A DNA stretch of 62,169 nucleotides from a virus. Positions 22,301-30,818 of the stretch are shown here, piece after piece. Each line of letters begins with the position of its first letter. Position 1 is the first letter of the stretch. Both the position numbers and the translations under genes were made by a program. The notes below the pieces were generated by a model that was not told the DNA's origin, did no database searches, and saw only the letters and a program-made list of their open reading frames with translations. The stretch covers positions 1 to 62,169 of IMG/VR virus record IMGVR_UViG_3300011116_000128; one strand, given 5' to 3'.

Positions 22301-22541
22301 AGCTGGGTAGCTTGCGGACAAAACTGTCTCTGTCGGTGCGAACACTCTTGATATTGATGTCTTCACCGGCTGCGGTCTTGGCATTCGCCCACACGGATGC
22401 ATCGCAGTCCTCTTCAAGATAGGCAATGTCACCCGCTCGGTAAGAGTACGGGCTAATGCGATCTGCGATCTTGAGGCGGTGCAACTCAGTCATGGGCACT
22501 TCGATCCACCCGTGGCCCGGGTCTTCGTGGTACTTATACAT
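22281..22541 (-). CDS. Hypothetical protein, 86 aa
   Basis: Contains HGWIEVPMTELHRLKIA, ISPYSYRAGDIAYLEEDCDA, a conserved-looking pattern in small phage proteins usually encoded next to the Cys-rich family below. It overlaps that gene by 20 bases. Role unknown. Confidence 0.6.
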   Translation of the reverse strand: MYKYHEDPGHGWIEVPMTELHRLKIADRISPYSYRAGDIAYLEEDCDASVWANAKTAAGEDINIKSVRTDRDSFVRKLPSYENPLR

Positions 22542-22704
22542 GGTCTTCCCCCATGTAGGTGGTTATCAAATAGCCCATGAACAGGCCACCCCAAACAAGG
22601 GCCGCGCTGGCTACAAAACCCTCGGCCCCAGCGCCAAAAATCAGCATGGCGGTCCCAGTAATCGCAATGCCGATGTCGGCAAGCATTTCACTCTTGGAAA
22701 TCAT
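22534..22704 (-). CDS. Small two-span membrane protein, 56 aa
   Basis: From ATG 22704 (SD GGAGC) the protein has two hydrophobic spans (IGIAITGTAMLIFGAG and VASAALVWGGLFMGYLIT) and a short polar end. A longer upstream start lacks an SD and overlaps the repeated hairpin. Function unknown. Confidence 0.55.
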   Translation of the reverse strand: MISKSEMLADIGIAITGTAMLIFGAGAEGFVASAALVWGGLFMGYLITTYMGEDHV

Positions 22705-22740
22705 CTTTGCTCCTTGGTTAAACAGGCCAATGGTGGCCCA

Positions 22741-22762
22741 CAAACCCAGCACGCTGGGCTTG
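22741..22762 (-). terminator. Repeated hairpin, copy 2
   Basis: Identical 22-base sequence to 20434-20455, located between the first and second genes of the leftward operon. The second copy in the same operon argues for a specific site rather than chance. Confidence 0.5.
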
Positions 22763-22771
22763 TAGACAGCA

Positions 22772-23311
22772 TTAGCGCGGTTCGATGCTGAAGGTGTTAT
22801 TGCCGAAGTAGTCGGCCATTTTTTCGCCGATCACATCGTCCCAATCGACTTCGTCATCCATGTAGGTCTTGACAGCGCCTTCAACGTCAATGTTGTGTTT
22901 CGCCCAATCGTCAATTTTTGAGTCAAGGTTATCGCCCACCCATTCTTCGATGCATTCGTTGACCAGTTCCTGAGTTTTGTTTTCAATGGCAGATTCAACT
23001 TCGGTTTTGGCAATCCTTTCAAAACTGTCTCTGTAGGACATTAGTTCTGCTGCGGTCAGTTCCCGAACGATCTTTGCGATTTGCTCGGTTAGCGTGTCGC
23101 TGCGCTCCGCCCCGCGCTGGGCAGCTAATTCTTCCTTATGCATGGTGATAGCCGTGTTCAGGATAATGTGGGCAATCGTCCGCATGGAGATGCTGGAGCT
23201 GCTGTCGGGTGCGGCGCTGCACACATCGTTGACATAGCGCAGGGCATCGCTCATGTTGTTGTGGCTAGCGAAGAGGTCGTTGCGGTAGTCAGCCAGTTTA
23301 GGTAAGGTCAT
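22772..23311 (-). CDS. Hypothetical protein, first gene of the leftward operon, 179 aa
   Basis: A soluble, largely helical, acidic protein (LADYRNDLFASHNNMSDALR near the start; DEVDWDDVIGEKMADYFG near the end). No family recognised. ATG 23311 has AGGAGTTAAAG upstream. Its size and first position in the operon suggest an important early product, but there is nothing to specify it. Confidence 0.55.
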   Translation of the reverse strand: MTLPKLADYRNDLFASHNNMSDALRYVNDVCSAAPDSSSSISMRTIAHIILNTAITMHKEELAAQRGAERSDTLTEQIAKIVRELTAAELMSYRDSFERIAKTEVESAIENKTQELVNECIEEWVGDNLDSKIDDWAKHNIDVEGAVKTYMDDEVDWDDVIGEKMADYFGNNTFSIEPR

Positions 23312-23362
23312 CTTTAACTCCTGTTGATGTTGTTTAAGGGTTGCTACACATGACATCGTTTG

Positions 23363-23378
23363 ATGCCATGTATGGCAT
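23363..23378. promoter_or_regulatory. Perfect dyad, operator candidate
   Basis: ATGCCATGTATGGCAT is a seven-base inverted repeat with a two-base centre. It lies 52 bases upstream of the leftward operon's first gene, in the divergent region shared with the terminase side, which is where a repressor or activator site would be expected. The 225-base region also has an A/T run (AAAAAATTTTTTT). Confidence 0.45.
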
Positions 23379-23472
23379 TAGATCACAGATTTATGGGGAT
23401 TCGCAGGCCGGTGAAAAAATTTTTTTAGGGGACTGGGTTAGCCTGGGCCAGGACATCCAGCAGGGACGGCAA

Positions 23473-23501
23473 TTGCCAACCACCACGCGCGGTGCTACCA
23501 T
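23473..23501 (+). promoter_or_regulatory. Possible promoter for the terminase genes
   Basis: TTGCCA and TACCAT are separated by 17 bases, 35 bases before the small terminase start codon. Each hexamer matches consensus in four positions only, so this is weak. Confidence 0.3.
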
Positions 23502-23536
23502 TCGGCCCATTCTTCATTCGTACCGGATAGGAAACA

Positions 23537-24328
23537 ATGGCAAAGCAGCAAACACAGAAACTCACTCGGGCGCAGATAAGGGAAGGGCTGGGCACTATCC
23601 CAGTAGAGACGCTCCTATCGTCCGGACAGGGGAAGACACCCAAACTCACAACCAAACAAAAAGAATTCGCGCGGGCTGTCGCAATGGGTAAGACCAAGGC
23701 CCAAGCTTACAGGGATGCATACAAAACCAATCCATCTCCCAGCACCATCGTATGCGCGCCGTATGTTCTGGCAAAGGACGCAAGGATACAACAAGAGGTG
23801 GAAGCTTACAAACTGGCAATTGAGGCGGAGAAACACCGAACACCTTCTCAATTGAAGGCGCTGCTCGTGCAGCAGCTGGTCCAACATAGCCTAGACGATG
23901 AGTTCCCACCAGCTAGTCGTGTCCAATGTCTCAAGCTACTGGGTAGCCTATTCGAGGTGGGCGCATTCGTGGAGCGCAAGGAGATCACCACCGTCAACCG
24001 CAGCGAAGACATTCGCACGCGCTTGCTCTCGCGGCTGCAATCCATCACAGTCGATGCCGAAGTTAAGCCTGACGATGCACTAGACCTGCTGGCTGAGATA
24101 CGCGGCGCTCAGTCTACTAGCGCAGCTGGCGGACAAACCCAGCTGGAAACCCAGCCACCGGTCAACGATGGCGCTGCCGCAGCACCCACCGAGGGGGCAC
24201 CCGGCCATTCGGCCGCGGCCGCGGGGGCCGCCGGTTCACATACTATTCCACTCAAACAATCACAACCAAAACAGGGGGAGGGGTTAACTTCAACTGATGT
24301 TGAAGTTGTCACCGATTTTGACAGATAG
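23537..24328 (+). CDS. terS: Terminase small subunit, 263 aa
   Basis: Recognises phage DNA for packaging and loads the large subunit. The middle contains KLTTKQKEFARAVAMGKTKA, the helix-turn-helix pattern of small terminases, then helical oligomerisation segments. The last 70 residues are low-complexity Ala/Gly/Pro, encoded by a GC-rich stretch near 24150-24235. Position directly upstream of the large-subunit region supports the call. Confidence 0.75.
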   Translation: MAKQQTQKLTRAQIREGLGTIPVETLLSSGQGKTPKLTTKQKEFARAVAMGKTKAQAYRDAYKTNPSPSTIVCAPYVLAKDARIQQEVEAYKLAIEAEKHRTPSQLKALLVQQLVQHSLDDEFPPASRVQCLKLLGSLFEVGAFVERKEITTVNRSEDIRTRLLSRLQSITVDAEVKPDDALDLLAEIRGAQSTSAAGGQTQLETQPPVNDGAAAAPTEGAPGHSAAAAGAAGSHTIPLKQSQPKQGEGLTSTDVEVVTDFDR

Positions 24329-24330
24329 GT

Positions 24331-24372
24331 CCCCCCTTCTTTTTGCATACAAAAATGGGTGGGGTATATATT
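24331..24372 (+). promoter_or_regulatory. Hairpin and promoter-like site after terS
   Basis: An imperfect hairpin (C-rich left arm, TTTTTG/CAAAAA core with a CATA loop, G-rich right arm) spans 24331-24364. Overlapping it, TTGCAT (24343-24348) and TATATT (24367-24372) with 18 bases between form a promoter-like pair that would drive the late genes. The AAAAATGG before the GTATAT resembles the motif at 11496 and 32640. Confidence 0.4.
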
Positions 24373-24400
24373 TTTGATAAAGTTGAAGGAACATAAACAC

Positions 24401-24640
24401 ATGTTAAAGATGGATGGATTGGATGATGCGATAGTTGGCATGACGGATTTATGGGTTCCTAGTGGGACTGGGGCAACGTATGTTGAGAAGCTGGTCTACG
24501 ACGGGGAGAAGATCATTGCCTCTCTTATGGCTCAAGGGATGAGTGAGGAGGACGCCTATGAGTTTTGTTCTTTTAATATTGAGGGTGCTTACATGGGGCC
24601 GGAGACGCCCATTATTTTTTGGCCCTACAACGAACATTAA
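24401..24640 (+). CDS. Hypothetical protein, 79 aa
   Basis: Starts MLKMDGLDDAIVGM and contains LVYDGEKIIASLMAQGMSEE and FCSFNIEGAYMGPETPII, a motif set common in small phage proteins with unknown role. The ATG at 24401 has AAGGA upstream; a second in-frame ATG lies three codons later. Confidence 0.55.
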   Translation: MLKMDGLDDAIVGMTDLWVPSGTGATYVEKLVYDGEKIIASLMAQGMSEEDAYEFCSFNIEGAYMGPETPIIFWPYNEH

Positions 24641-24700
24641 CTGGAGTTAGAGTTGCTTTATCCTAAGAGCGTATACACGGTAAAGAAGAAGGATTACCTT

Positions 24701-24922
24701 ATGACGGAGAAACAGCGGACGGTTTTTTTGGTGATAGATGAGTACTGGAAGAACTTTGGGTATGGGCCGTCGATAGATGACATCATGTTCCAGACAGGGG
24801 ATAAGGGGCGCGGGAATGTTCATCGGGTGGTTAAGAAGTTGTGTGACCTTGGGATTTGTAAGAGGATGACCAGGAGTGCTAGGAGCGTGCGGCCGAGCTA
24901 TTTGTCCATGCGAAACATATGA
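24701..24922 (+). CDS. LexA-like winged-helix DNA-binding protein, 73 aa
   Basis: The sequence MTEKQRTVFLVIDEYWKNFG followed by PSIDDIMFQTGDKGRGNVHR matches the N-terminal DNA-binding domain of LexA-type repressors, without a cleavage or dimerisation domain. It is placed between the terminase subunits and overlaps the large-subunit start by four bases, so it may time late gene expression. An upstream TTG start is possible, but the ATG at 24701 has AAGGA at proper spacing. Confidence 0.6.
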   Translation: MTEKQRTVFLVIDEYWKNFGYGPSIDDIMFQTGDKGRGNVHRVVKKLCDLGICKRMTRSARSVRPSYLSMRNI

Positions 24923-26418
24923 ACCTTGAAGCTATCAGTCAGGCCATCGCGCTTTTACCTGTCAATGAGCAGGAGGCGTTCTTTGATGAGCTTGATGAGT
25001 ACCGGTCATCTCTTGTTAGAGAGGAGGCCGAGAAGGACTTTATGAAGTTTGTCCACTCAATGTGGCCGGGGTTTATAAATGGCCGCCACCATAAAGTGAT
25101 GGCGCGTAAGTTTGAGGAGATAGCGTCGGGGAAAATTAAGCGCCTGATCATCAACATGCCGCCCCGCCACACAAAGTCGGAATTCGCGTCCTACCTTCTA
25201 CCGGCTTGGTTTCTAGGTAAAAACCCGCATAAGAAAATCATCCAGACGTCTAACACGGCTGAGCTGGCCGTCGGGTTTGGACGTAAGGTAAGGAACTTAG
25301 TGGGGAGTGAGCAGTACGCCAAGATCTTCCCTAATGTTAATCTTCGTCAGGACAGTAAGGCCGCCGGGCGGTGGTCTACTAATAAGGACGGTGAATATTT
25401 TGCTATCGGTGTTGGAGGGACCGTAACCGGTAAGGGGGCAGACCTACTGATCATTGATGACCCTCACTCTGAGCAGGAGGCAGCTCTTGCGGCAGGAGAC
25501 CCGTCTGTTTTTGACAAAGTCTACGAGTGGTATACCTCCGGCCCTAGACAACGTCTTCAGCCTGGAGGATCAATTATTGTTGTGATGACCCGCTGGGCCA
25601 AGCGAGACCTAACCGGCCGGATCCTTCAATCCTCTATTGAAAAGGACGGCAACGACGAGTGGGAGGTAATCGACTTCCCCGCGATCTTGCCAAGCGATAA
25701 ACCTTTATGGCCTGAATACTGGAAGCTGGAGGAACTAGAAGCTCTTCGCTCTGAGCTGCCAGCTGCAAAGTGGAATGCCCAATACCAACAGAGTCCTACC
25801 TCTGAAGAGGGCGCTATTATTAAAAGGGAATGGTGGAAGGAGTGGAAGGGCGATGACCCACCGCGGTGTGAGTTCATCATCCAGAGCTGGGACACCGCGT
25901 TCTTAAAGTCAGAGCGGTCTGACTATTCCGCTTGCACTACTTGGGGCGTTTTCTATCTGAACGAGAACGAAAACGACGCCAACATTATTTTGCTGGACGC
26001 TTTCAAAAGAAGGATGGAATTCCCTGAACTGAAAGAGAAAGCCTTCAACCACTATAAATTGTGGGAGCCGGATGCTTTTATCGTTGAGGCCAAGGCTTCA
26101 GGCGCGCCTTTAATTTTTGAGTTAAGGGCGATGGGGATACCGGTCCAGGAGTTTACGCCCAGCAGGGGGAATGATAAGATGGTGCGGATTAATTCTGTAT
26201 CTGATTTGTTTGCAAGCGGGAAGGTCTGGGCACCCTCGACAAGATGGGCCGATGAGCTGATGGAAGAGATGGCGGCTTTCCCTAATTCAGACCATGATGA
26301 CTTGGTTGACTCAGCCACCCAGGCATTAATCAGATTCAGAAAAGGCGGTTTTATTCGTCTACAGACCGATGAACAAGACGAAATTCGTGCGTTTAGACGC
26401 AAGGTCTCTTATTACTAA
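24919..26418 (+). CDS. terL: Terminase large subunit, 499 aa
   Basis: ATP-driven DNA packaging motor and nuclease. The ATPase has PPRHTKSE at 81-88 (Walker A, Lys86) and LLIIDDPHSE with Asp180-Asp181 (Walker B). The RNase H-like nuclease shows SWDTAF with Asp325, FIVEAKASG with Glu390 and DHDDLVDS with Asp460-461. The length is normal for the family, and portal and scaffold genes follow. No cos-like site was identified, so the packaging mode (headful versus fixed ends) is not decided by the sequence alone. Confidence 0.92.
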   Translation: MNLEAISQAIALLPVNEQEAFFDELDEYRSSLVREEAEKDFMKFVHSMWPGFINGRHHKVMARKFEEIASGKIKRLIINMPPRHTKSEFASYLLPAWFLGKNPHKKIIQTSNTAELAVGFGRKVRNLVGSEQYAKIFPNVNLRQDSKAAGRWSTNKDGEYFAIGVGGTVTGKGADLLIIDDPHSEQEAALAAGDPSVFDKVYEWYTSGPRQRLQPGGSIIVVMTRWAKRDLTGRILQSSIEKDGNDEWEVIDFPAILPSDKPLWPEYWKLEELEALRSELPAAKWNAQYQQSPTSEEGAIIKREWWKEWKGDDPPRCEFIIQSWDTAFLKSERSDYSACTTWGVFYLNENENDANIILLDAFKRRMEFPELKEKAFNHYKLWEPDAFIVEAKASGAPLIFELRAMGIPVQEFTPSRGNDKMVRINSVSDLFASGKVWAPSTRWADELMEEMAAFPNSDHDDLVDSATQALIRFRKGGFIRLQTDEQDEIRAFRRKVSYY

Positions 26419-26426
26419 GGATTGGT

Positions 26427-28835
26427 ATGTCCATTGAAAAGTCACTTTACGAAGCGCCACAAGGGATCACTTCCCTGGCTCCTGATGAGGGAATCGAAAT
26501 TGAAATCGAAGACCCGGAGTCAGTCGACATCAAGATAGGTGATGTTGAAATTCAAATAGGCAGTGTTGAAGATGACTTTGAGGCCAACCTAGTTGAACAC
26601 CTCCCAGACGATGTCGTAACAGAGTTAGTGTCGGATCTGCTGAGCGACTACGAGGATGACGTAAATTCCCGGAAGGACTGGATGCAGACCTATGTCGACG
26701 GTCTTGAACTTCTGGGCCTGAAGATCGAAGAGAGGGCAGACCCCTGGACTGGTGCGTGCGGTGTCTACCATCCCCTTCTGGCTGAGGCTGTTGTCAAGTT
26801 TCAAGCCGAAGTAATGATGAGTACCTTCCCGGCTGCTGGCCCTGTGAAGACCCAAATCATCGGCAAAGAAACCCCCGAAAAGAAACAAGCAGCCGTTCGC
26901 GTTGCGGCCGACATGAACTATGAGCTGACAGATGTGATGACCGAGTTCCGGCCAGAGCATGAGCGCATGTTGTGGGGCTTGGGGCTTGCCGGTAATGCAT
27001 TCAAGAAGGTTTACTTTGACCCCAGCCTGGATCGCCAGACCTCAATTTTTGTTCCGGCTGATGATTTGGTTGTTCCTTATGGCGCGTCCGACATTCAAAC
27101 GGCTGACCGCGTCACCCATGTTATGCGAAAAACCGAAAACGAGCTGCGCAAACTGCAGGTTGCCGGGTTTTATGCTGACATTGACCTGGGAGAACCCAAC
27201 AATACCCTTGATGAAGTAGAAAAAAAGATTGCCGAGAAGATGGGATTCCGCGCACAGACGGATGACCGCTACAAACTTCTTGAAATGAACGTGAATTTGG
27301 ACCTTGAGGGGTTTGAAGATGTCGACAAAGACGGGAATCCGACCGGAATTGCGCTACCTTACATCGTTACGATTGAAAAAGGCAGCAGCAAATGCGTTGC
27401 AATCCGCCGGAATTGGAAAAAAGGCGACAAGTTGCACACAAAACGGCAGCATTTTGTCCATTACGGCTACGTTCCTGGCTTTGGTTTCTATTGTTTTGGC
27501 CTAATCCACCTTGTTGGAGCTTTTGCCAAGTCAGGAACCTCCATTTTGCGTCAGTTGGTGGACGCTGGAACCCTATCAAACCTGCCCGGCGGATTCAAAA
27601 CCCGCGGTCTGCGTGTTAAGGGAGACGATACCCCCATCGGACCAGCAGAATGGCGTGATGTCGACGTACCCAGCGGGACAATTGCCGACAACATCATGGC
27701 TCTCCCCTATAAAGAGCCAAGCCAAGTGTTGGCATTACTGCTTGACAAGATCGTCGACGAGGGCCGCAAGTTTGCCTCGGCCGCTGACATCCAAGTTGCT
27801 GACATGTCGGCCAACTCTCCCGTTGGTACAACCCTGGCAATCCTTGAACGTACCCTGAAAGTGATGACCGCGGTCCAGGCCCGGATCCATTACTCCTTTA
27901 AGCAAGAGCTGGGACTGCTGCGCGACATCATCCGCGACTACACACCGCCTGAGTACACATACGAGCCAGAAGAAGGATCGCCAAAAGCGAAGAAATCCGA
28001 CTATGACTTGGTTGCAGTTATCCCTGTTTCAGACCCCAACGCCGCCACAATGGCGCAGAAGATTGTGCAGTATCAGGCGGTCATTCAACTGGCTCAAATG
28101 GCCCCGCAGATCTATGACCTGCCACAGCTACACCGCCAAATGTTAGATGTTCTGGGGATTAAAAACGCTGAGAAACTTGTTCCTTTGCCTGAAGACGAAA
28201 TGCCGGTGGACCCTATCAGCGAAAACATGAACGCACTCAAGGGTGTTCCGCTCAAGGCATTTATCACCCAGGACCAGGACGCTCATATTGCAGCGCACCA
28301 AATGTTCATGCAGGATCCGCTGGTGATGAAGACCATTGGTCAAAACCCGCAGGCCAACCAGATCATGGCTGCACTCCAGGCGCATATTGCGGAGCATCTT
28401 GGCTTCCACTACCGGACTTTGATTGAACAACAAATGGGCGTACCACTGCCGCCGCCGGACGAGCATTTGCCTGAAGACGTCGAGGTCCAGCTCTCTCGGC
28501 TCATTGCACAAGCCAGCACACAAGTGCTGCAGGCCAATACCGTCCAGGCCCAACAACAGCAGGCTCAACAACTTGCCCAAGACCCATTGGTCCAGATGCA
28601 ACAACAAGAGCTGCAGATCAAAGGCGCTGAACAACAACGCAAGGCACAGAAAGACCAAACTGACGCACAGCTCAAAGCAAACCAGCAGCAAATTGAACGT
28701 GAACGCATTCAATCCCAAAAAGAGACTGACATGACCAGGATCCAAACAGATTTGGAAAAGTCACAAAAGGAACTGCAGGCGCACAGTGAGCTTGAGCGCC
28801 AGCGCATCATGGCTAACTTGATTGGACGCAAATGA
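26427..28835 (+). CDS. Portal protein, 802 aa
   Basis: Forms the dodecameric channel through which DNA enters and leaves the capsid. The long protein starts with an acidic region, then DWMQTYVDGLELLGLK and WTGACGVYHPLLAEAVVKFQ, a typical opening of large P22-like portals in short-tailed phages. The last 110 residues are a Gln-rich coiled coil (QAQQQQAQQLAQD, then ERERIQSQKETD), comparable to a portal barrel helix. It lies directly after the large terminase. Confidence 0.8.
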   Translation: MSIEKSLYEAPQGITSLAPDEGIEIEIEDPESVDIKIGDVEIQIGSVEDDFEANLVEHLPDDVVTELVSDLLSDYEDDVNSRKDWMQTYVDGLELLGLKIEERADPWTGACGVYHPLLAEAVVKFQAEVMMSTFPAAGPVKTQIIGKETPEKKQAAVRVAADMNYELTDVMTEFRPEHERMLWGLGLAGNAFKKVYFDPSLDRQTSIFVPADDLVVPYGASDIQTADRVTHVMRKTENELRKLQVAGFYADIDLGEPNNTLDEVEKKIAEKMGFRAQTDDRYKLLEMNVNLDLEGFEDVDKDGNPTGIALPYIVTIEKGSSKCVAIRRNWKKGDKLHTKRQHFVHYGYVPGFGFYCFGLIHLVGAFAKSGTSILRQLVDAGTLSNLPGGFKTRGLRVKGDDTPIGPAEWRDVDVPSGTIADNIMALPYKEPSQVLALLLDKIVDEGRKFASAADIQVADMSANSPVGTTLAILERTLKVMTAVQARIHYSFKQELGLLRDIIRDYTPPEYTYEPEEGSPKAKKSDYDLVAVIPVSDPNAATMAQKIVQYQAVIQLAQMAPQIYDLPQLHRQMLDVLGIKNAEKLVPLPEDEMPVDPISENMNALKGVPLKAFITQDQDAHIAAHQMFMQDPLVMKTIGQNPQANQIMAALQAHIAEHLGFHYRTLIEQQMGVPLPPPDEHLPEDVEVQLSRLIAQASTQVLQANTVQAQQQQAQQLAQDPLVQMQQQELQIKGAEQQRKAQKDQTDAQLKANQQQIERERIQSQKETDMTRIQTDLEKSQKELQAHSELERQRIMANLIGRK

Positions 28836-29032
28836 TTGACAAGTACCTACAACATCTGTCAAACAGGATAGATGACAAAGTATCCCAACTTCAAATAGCC
28901 CTGGCGGATGGCAACGCCAAGGATTATGCGGAGTACACAAAGATGTGCGGAGAGGTTAAAGGTCTGCTCACCGCACGTTTATTCATAACAGACCTACATG
29001 AAAGATTAAAAACCGATGACGATAATGAATGA
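28832..29032 (+). CDS. Small helical head-region protein, 66 aa
   Basis: A helical sequence (LQHLSNRIDDKVSQLQIALA, then VKGLLTARLFITDLHERLK). Homologous small proteins are often seen between portal and scaffold in phages of this type, without known role. It overlaps the portal end by four bases and the GroES-like gene by 17. Confidence 0.55.
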   Translation: MIDKYLQHLSNRIDDKVSQLQIALADGNAKDYAEYTKMCGEVKGLLTARLFITDLHERLKTDDDNE

Positions 29033-29429
29033 ATTGGACTTAGCAAAGGCTGTTGACTTGTCGCAGTTAATGCATAAAGAGCCAGAGCAAAAAGCCAAGC
29101 AGCTACCAAAGCCTGTTGGCTACCGCATCTTGTGTGCGATTCCAGAAGTGGAAGAAACCATTGAAGGCTCAAGCCTCATTAAGTCATCAGAAATGATGCG
29201 CACTGAGGAACTGTTGACTACGGTGTTATTCGTAGTAGACATGGGGCCTGATTGTTACGCGGACACCAGTCGATTCCCGACGGGACCCTACTGTCAACGC
29301 GGAGACTTTGTTTTGGTTCGGCCACATGCTGGGACAAGACTAGTCATTCACGGCAAAGAGTTTCGCATCATCAACGACGATTCAGTCGAAGGTGTAGTCG
29401 AAGATCCACGCGGCATCCGACGCAAATAA
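29016..29429 (+). CDS. GroES-like co-chaperonin, about 137 aa
   Basis: After a short helical N-terminus, the segment PKPVGYRILCAIPEVEETIE, the mid part VDMGPDCYADTSRFPTGPYC, GDFVLVRPHAGTRLVIHGK and EFRIINDDSVEGVVED follow the order and spacing of the Cpn10/GroES beta-barrel: a paired strand, a variable mobile-loop region, then the GD-x-V and G-x-E/F-x-I strands. In T4 a phage GroES analogue (gp31) is needed to fold the capsid protein; the same role is inferred here from its place between portal and scaffold. ATG 29025 is an alternative start three codons in. Confidence 0.6.
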   Translation: MTIMNELDLAKAVDLSQLMHKEPEQKAKQLPKPVGYRILCAIPEVEETIEGSSLIKSSEMMRTEELLTTVLFVVDMGPDCYADTSRFPTGPYCQRGDFVLVRPHAGTRLVIHGKEFRIINDDSVEGVVEDPRGIRRK

Positions 29430-29438
29430 GGAACACAA

Positions 29439-30350
29439 ATGTCAAACGAATTCAAATTCCCTGACGAACAGGAAGATGAAAAACTTGACGATGACATCAT
29501 CGTTGAAGTTGAAGATAACACTCCCCCAGAAGACCGTAATAAAACTCCATTGCCTGAAAAAGTTCGGGAAGAGCTTTATAACGACGAGCTGGAGGATTAC
29601 TCTACCAAGGTCAAGAAAAAACTTCTTCAGATGAAGAAGCTGGCGCATGACGAGCGTAGAGAAAAAGATGCGGCTTTGCGTGAGCAAAATGAAGCCATTG
29701 CATTCGCCAAGAAACTGATGGAAGAGAATAAAAAGCTCAAAGCCAATCTGTCCAACAGCGAAAACAATGTCCTTTTTTCTGTTACCAAAACAGTAGAAAT
29801 GGAATTGGATGCGGCCAAAAAAGCCTATCGTGAAGCCTATGATTCAGGCGATACCGACAAGGTAATGGAAGCCCAGGAGCGTCTTACCCAGGCAACATTA
29901 AAGGTTGATAAGGTTAAGAGTTTCAAGCCAGCTCCACCGCCACAGGAAGAAACTGTGGTACAAACCCCCCAGCCCCAAGTCCAACGGCCTCCTGTAGACC
30001 CAACTGCAGAAGCTTGGCAACAAGAAAACCCTTGGTTTGGGCAAGATAAGGAAATGACTGCTTTGGCTCTAGGTGTTCACGACGCCATGCTGAGCGAAGG
30101 AGTTAGGCCCTCATCACAGGAGTATTACTCCCGGCTTAACGCCACTATCCGAAAACGTTTCCCAGAGAAATTTGAGGAAGCTGAGGAACAAGAAGATCGG
30201 CCCAGCCGAAAAAGCTCGGTGGTTGCACCAGCTACACGGACTACATCCGCAAAACGAGTAAAGCTTACCGTTGGTGAGTTGAACTTGGCAAAGAAATTTA
30301 AACTTACACCGGAGCAATTTGCTGCGGAAAAAATCAAATTAGGAGCCTAA
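29439..30350 (+). CDS. Scaffolding protein, 303 aa
   Basis: Highly charged and helical: an acidic N-terminus, coiled-coil central region (LREQNEAIAFAKKLMEENKK), a Pro/Gln-rich hinge near residues 165-185 (PPPQEETVVQTPQPQVQRPP) and a basic C-terminus (KRVKLTVGELNLAKKF) of the kind that binds coat protein. The position before the capsid genes fits. No protease motif is apparent. Confidence 0.7.
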   Translation: MSNEFKFPDEQEDEKLDDDIIVEVEDNTPPEDRNKTPLPEKVREELYNDELEDYSTKVKKKLLQMKKLAHDERREKDAALREQNEAIAFAKKLMEENKKLKANLSNSENNVLFSVTKTVEMELDAAKKAYREAYDSGDTDKVMEAQERLTQATLKVDKVKSFKPAPPPQEETVVQTPQPQVQRPPVDPTAEAWQQENPWFGQDKEMTALALGVHDAMLSEGVRPSSQEYYSRLNATIRKRFPEKFEEAEEQEDRPSRKSSVVAPATRTTSAKRVKLTVGELNLAKKFKLTPEQFAAEKIKLGA

Positions 30351-30351
30351 T

Positions 30352-30801
30352 ATGGCCGAAAACAGAAAACCACGCGAGCTTGAGGATCGGTTAATGGCAG
30401 AACGCCCTAAGCAGTGGCAGTTGCCTGACTCCCTTCCTGAACCTGATAAGCAGCCGGGGTACGAATATCGCTGGATCCGCGTTTCAACCTTAAACGCTCC
30501 AGATCCCAAAAACATTTCGGGCAAATTGCGCGAAGGATGGGAGCCTGTAAGCGTAGAAGAGCAACCACGATTCAGACTGCTAGCTGATCCAACTAGTCGG
30601 TTTAAAGACAACATTGAGATTGGCGGGTTATTGCTCTGCAAAACTCCAAGTGATTTCGTGGACCAGCGAAATGAACATTTTGCAAAACAGACACGCGCTC
30701 AAATGGAAGCTGTAGACAATACCCTTATGCGTCAAAGTGACCCGCGGATGCCTCTCTTTAACGAGAAAAAATCTTCGACTAGCTTTGGAAAAGGTATTTA
30801 A
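30352..30801 (+). CDS. Head-region protein of unknown role, 149 aa
   Basis: Contains GYEYRWIRVSTLNAPDPKNI and KLREGWEPVSVEEQPRFRLL, a conserved-looking pattern in proteins placed between scaffold and capsid in phages of this type. A structural or assembly role is likely. Its start follows the scaffold stop by one base. Confidence 0.6.
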   Translation: MAENRKPRELEDRLMAERPKQWQLPDSLPEPDKQPGYEYRWIRVSTLNAPDPKNISGKLREGWEPVSVEEQPRFRLLADPTSRFKDNIEIGGLLLCKTPSDFVDQRNEHFAKQTRAQMEAVDNTLMRQSDPRMPLFNEKKSSTSFGKGI

Positions 30802-30818
30802 TTTAACTTGGAGTTTTT

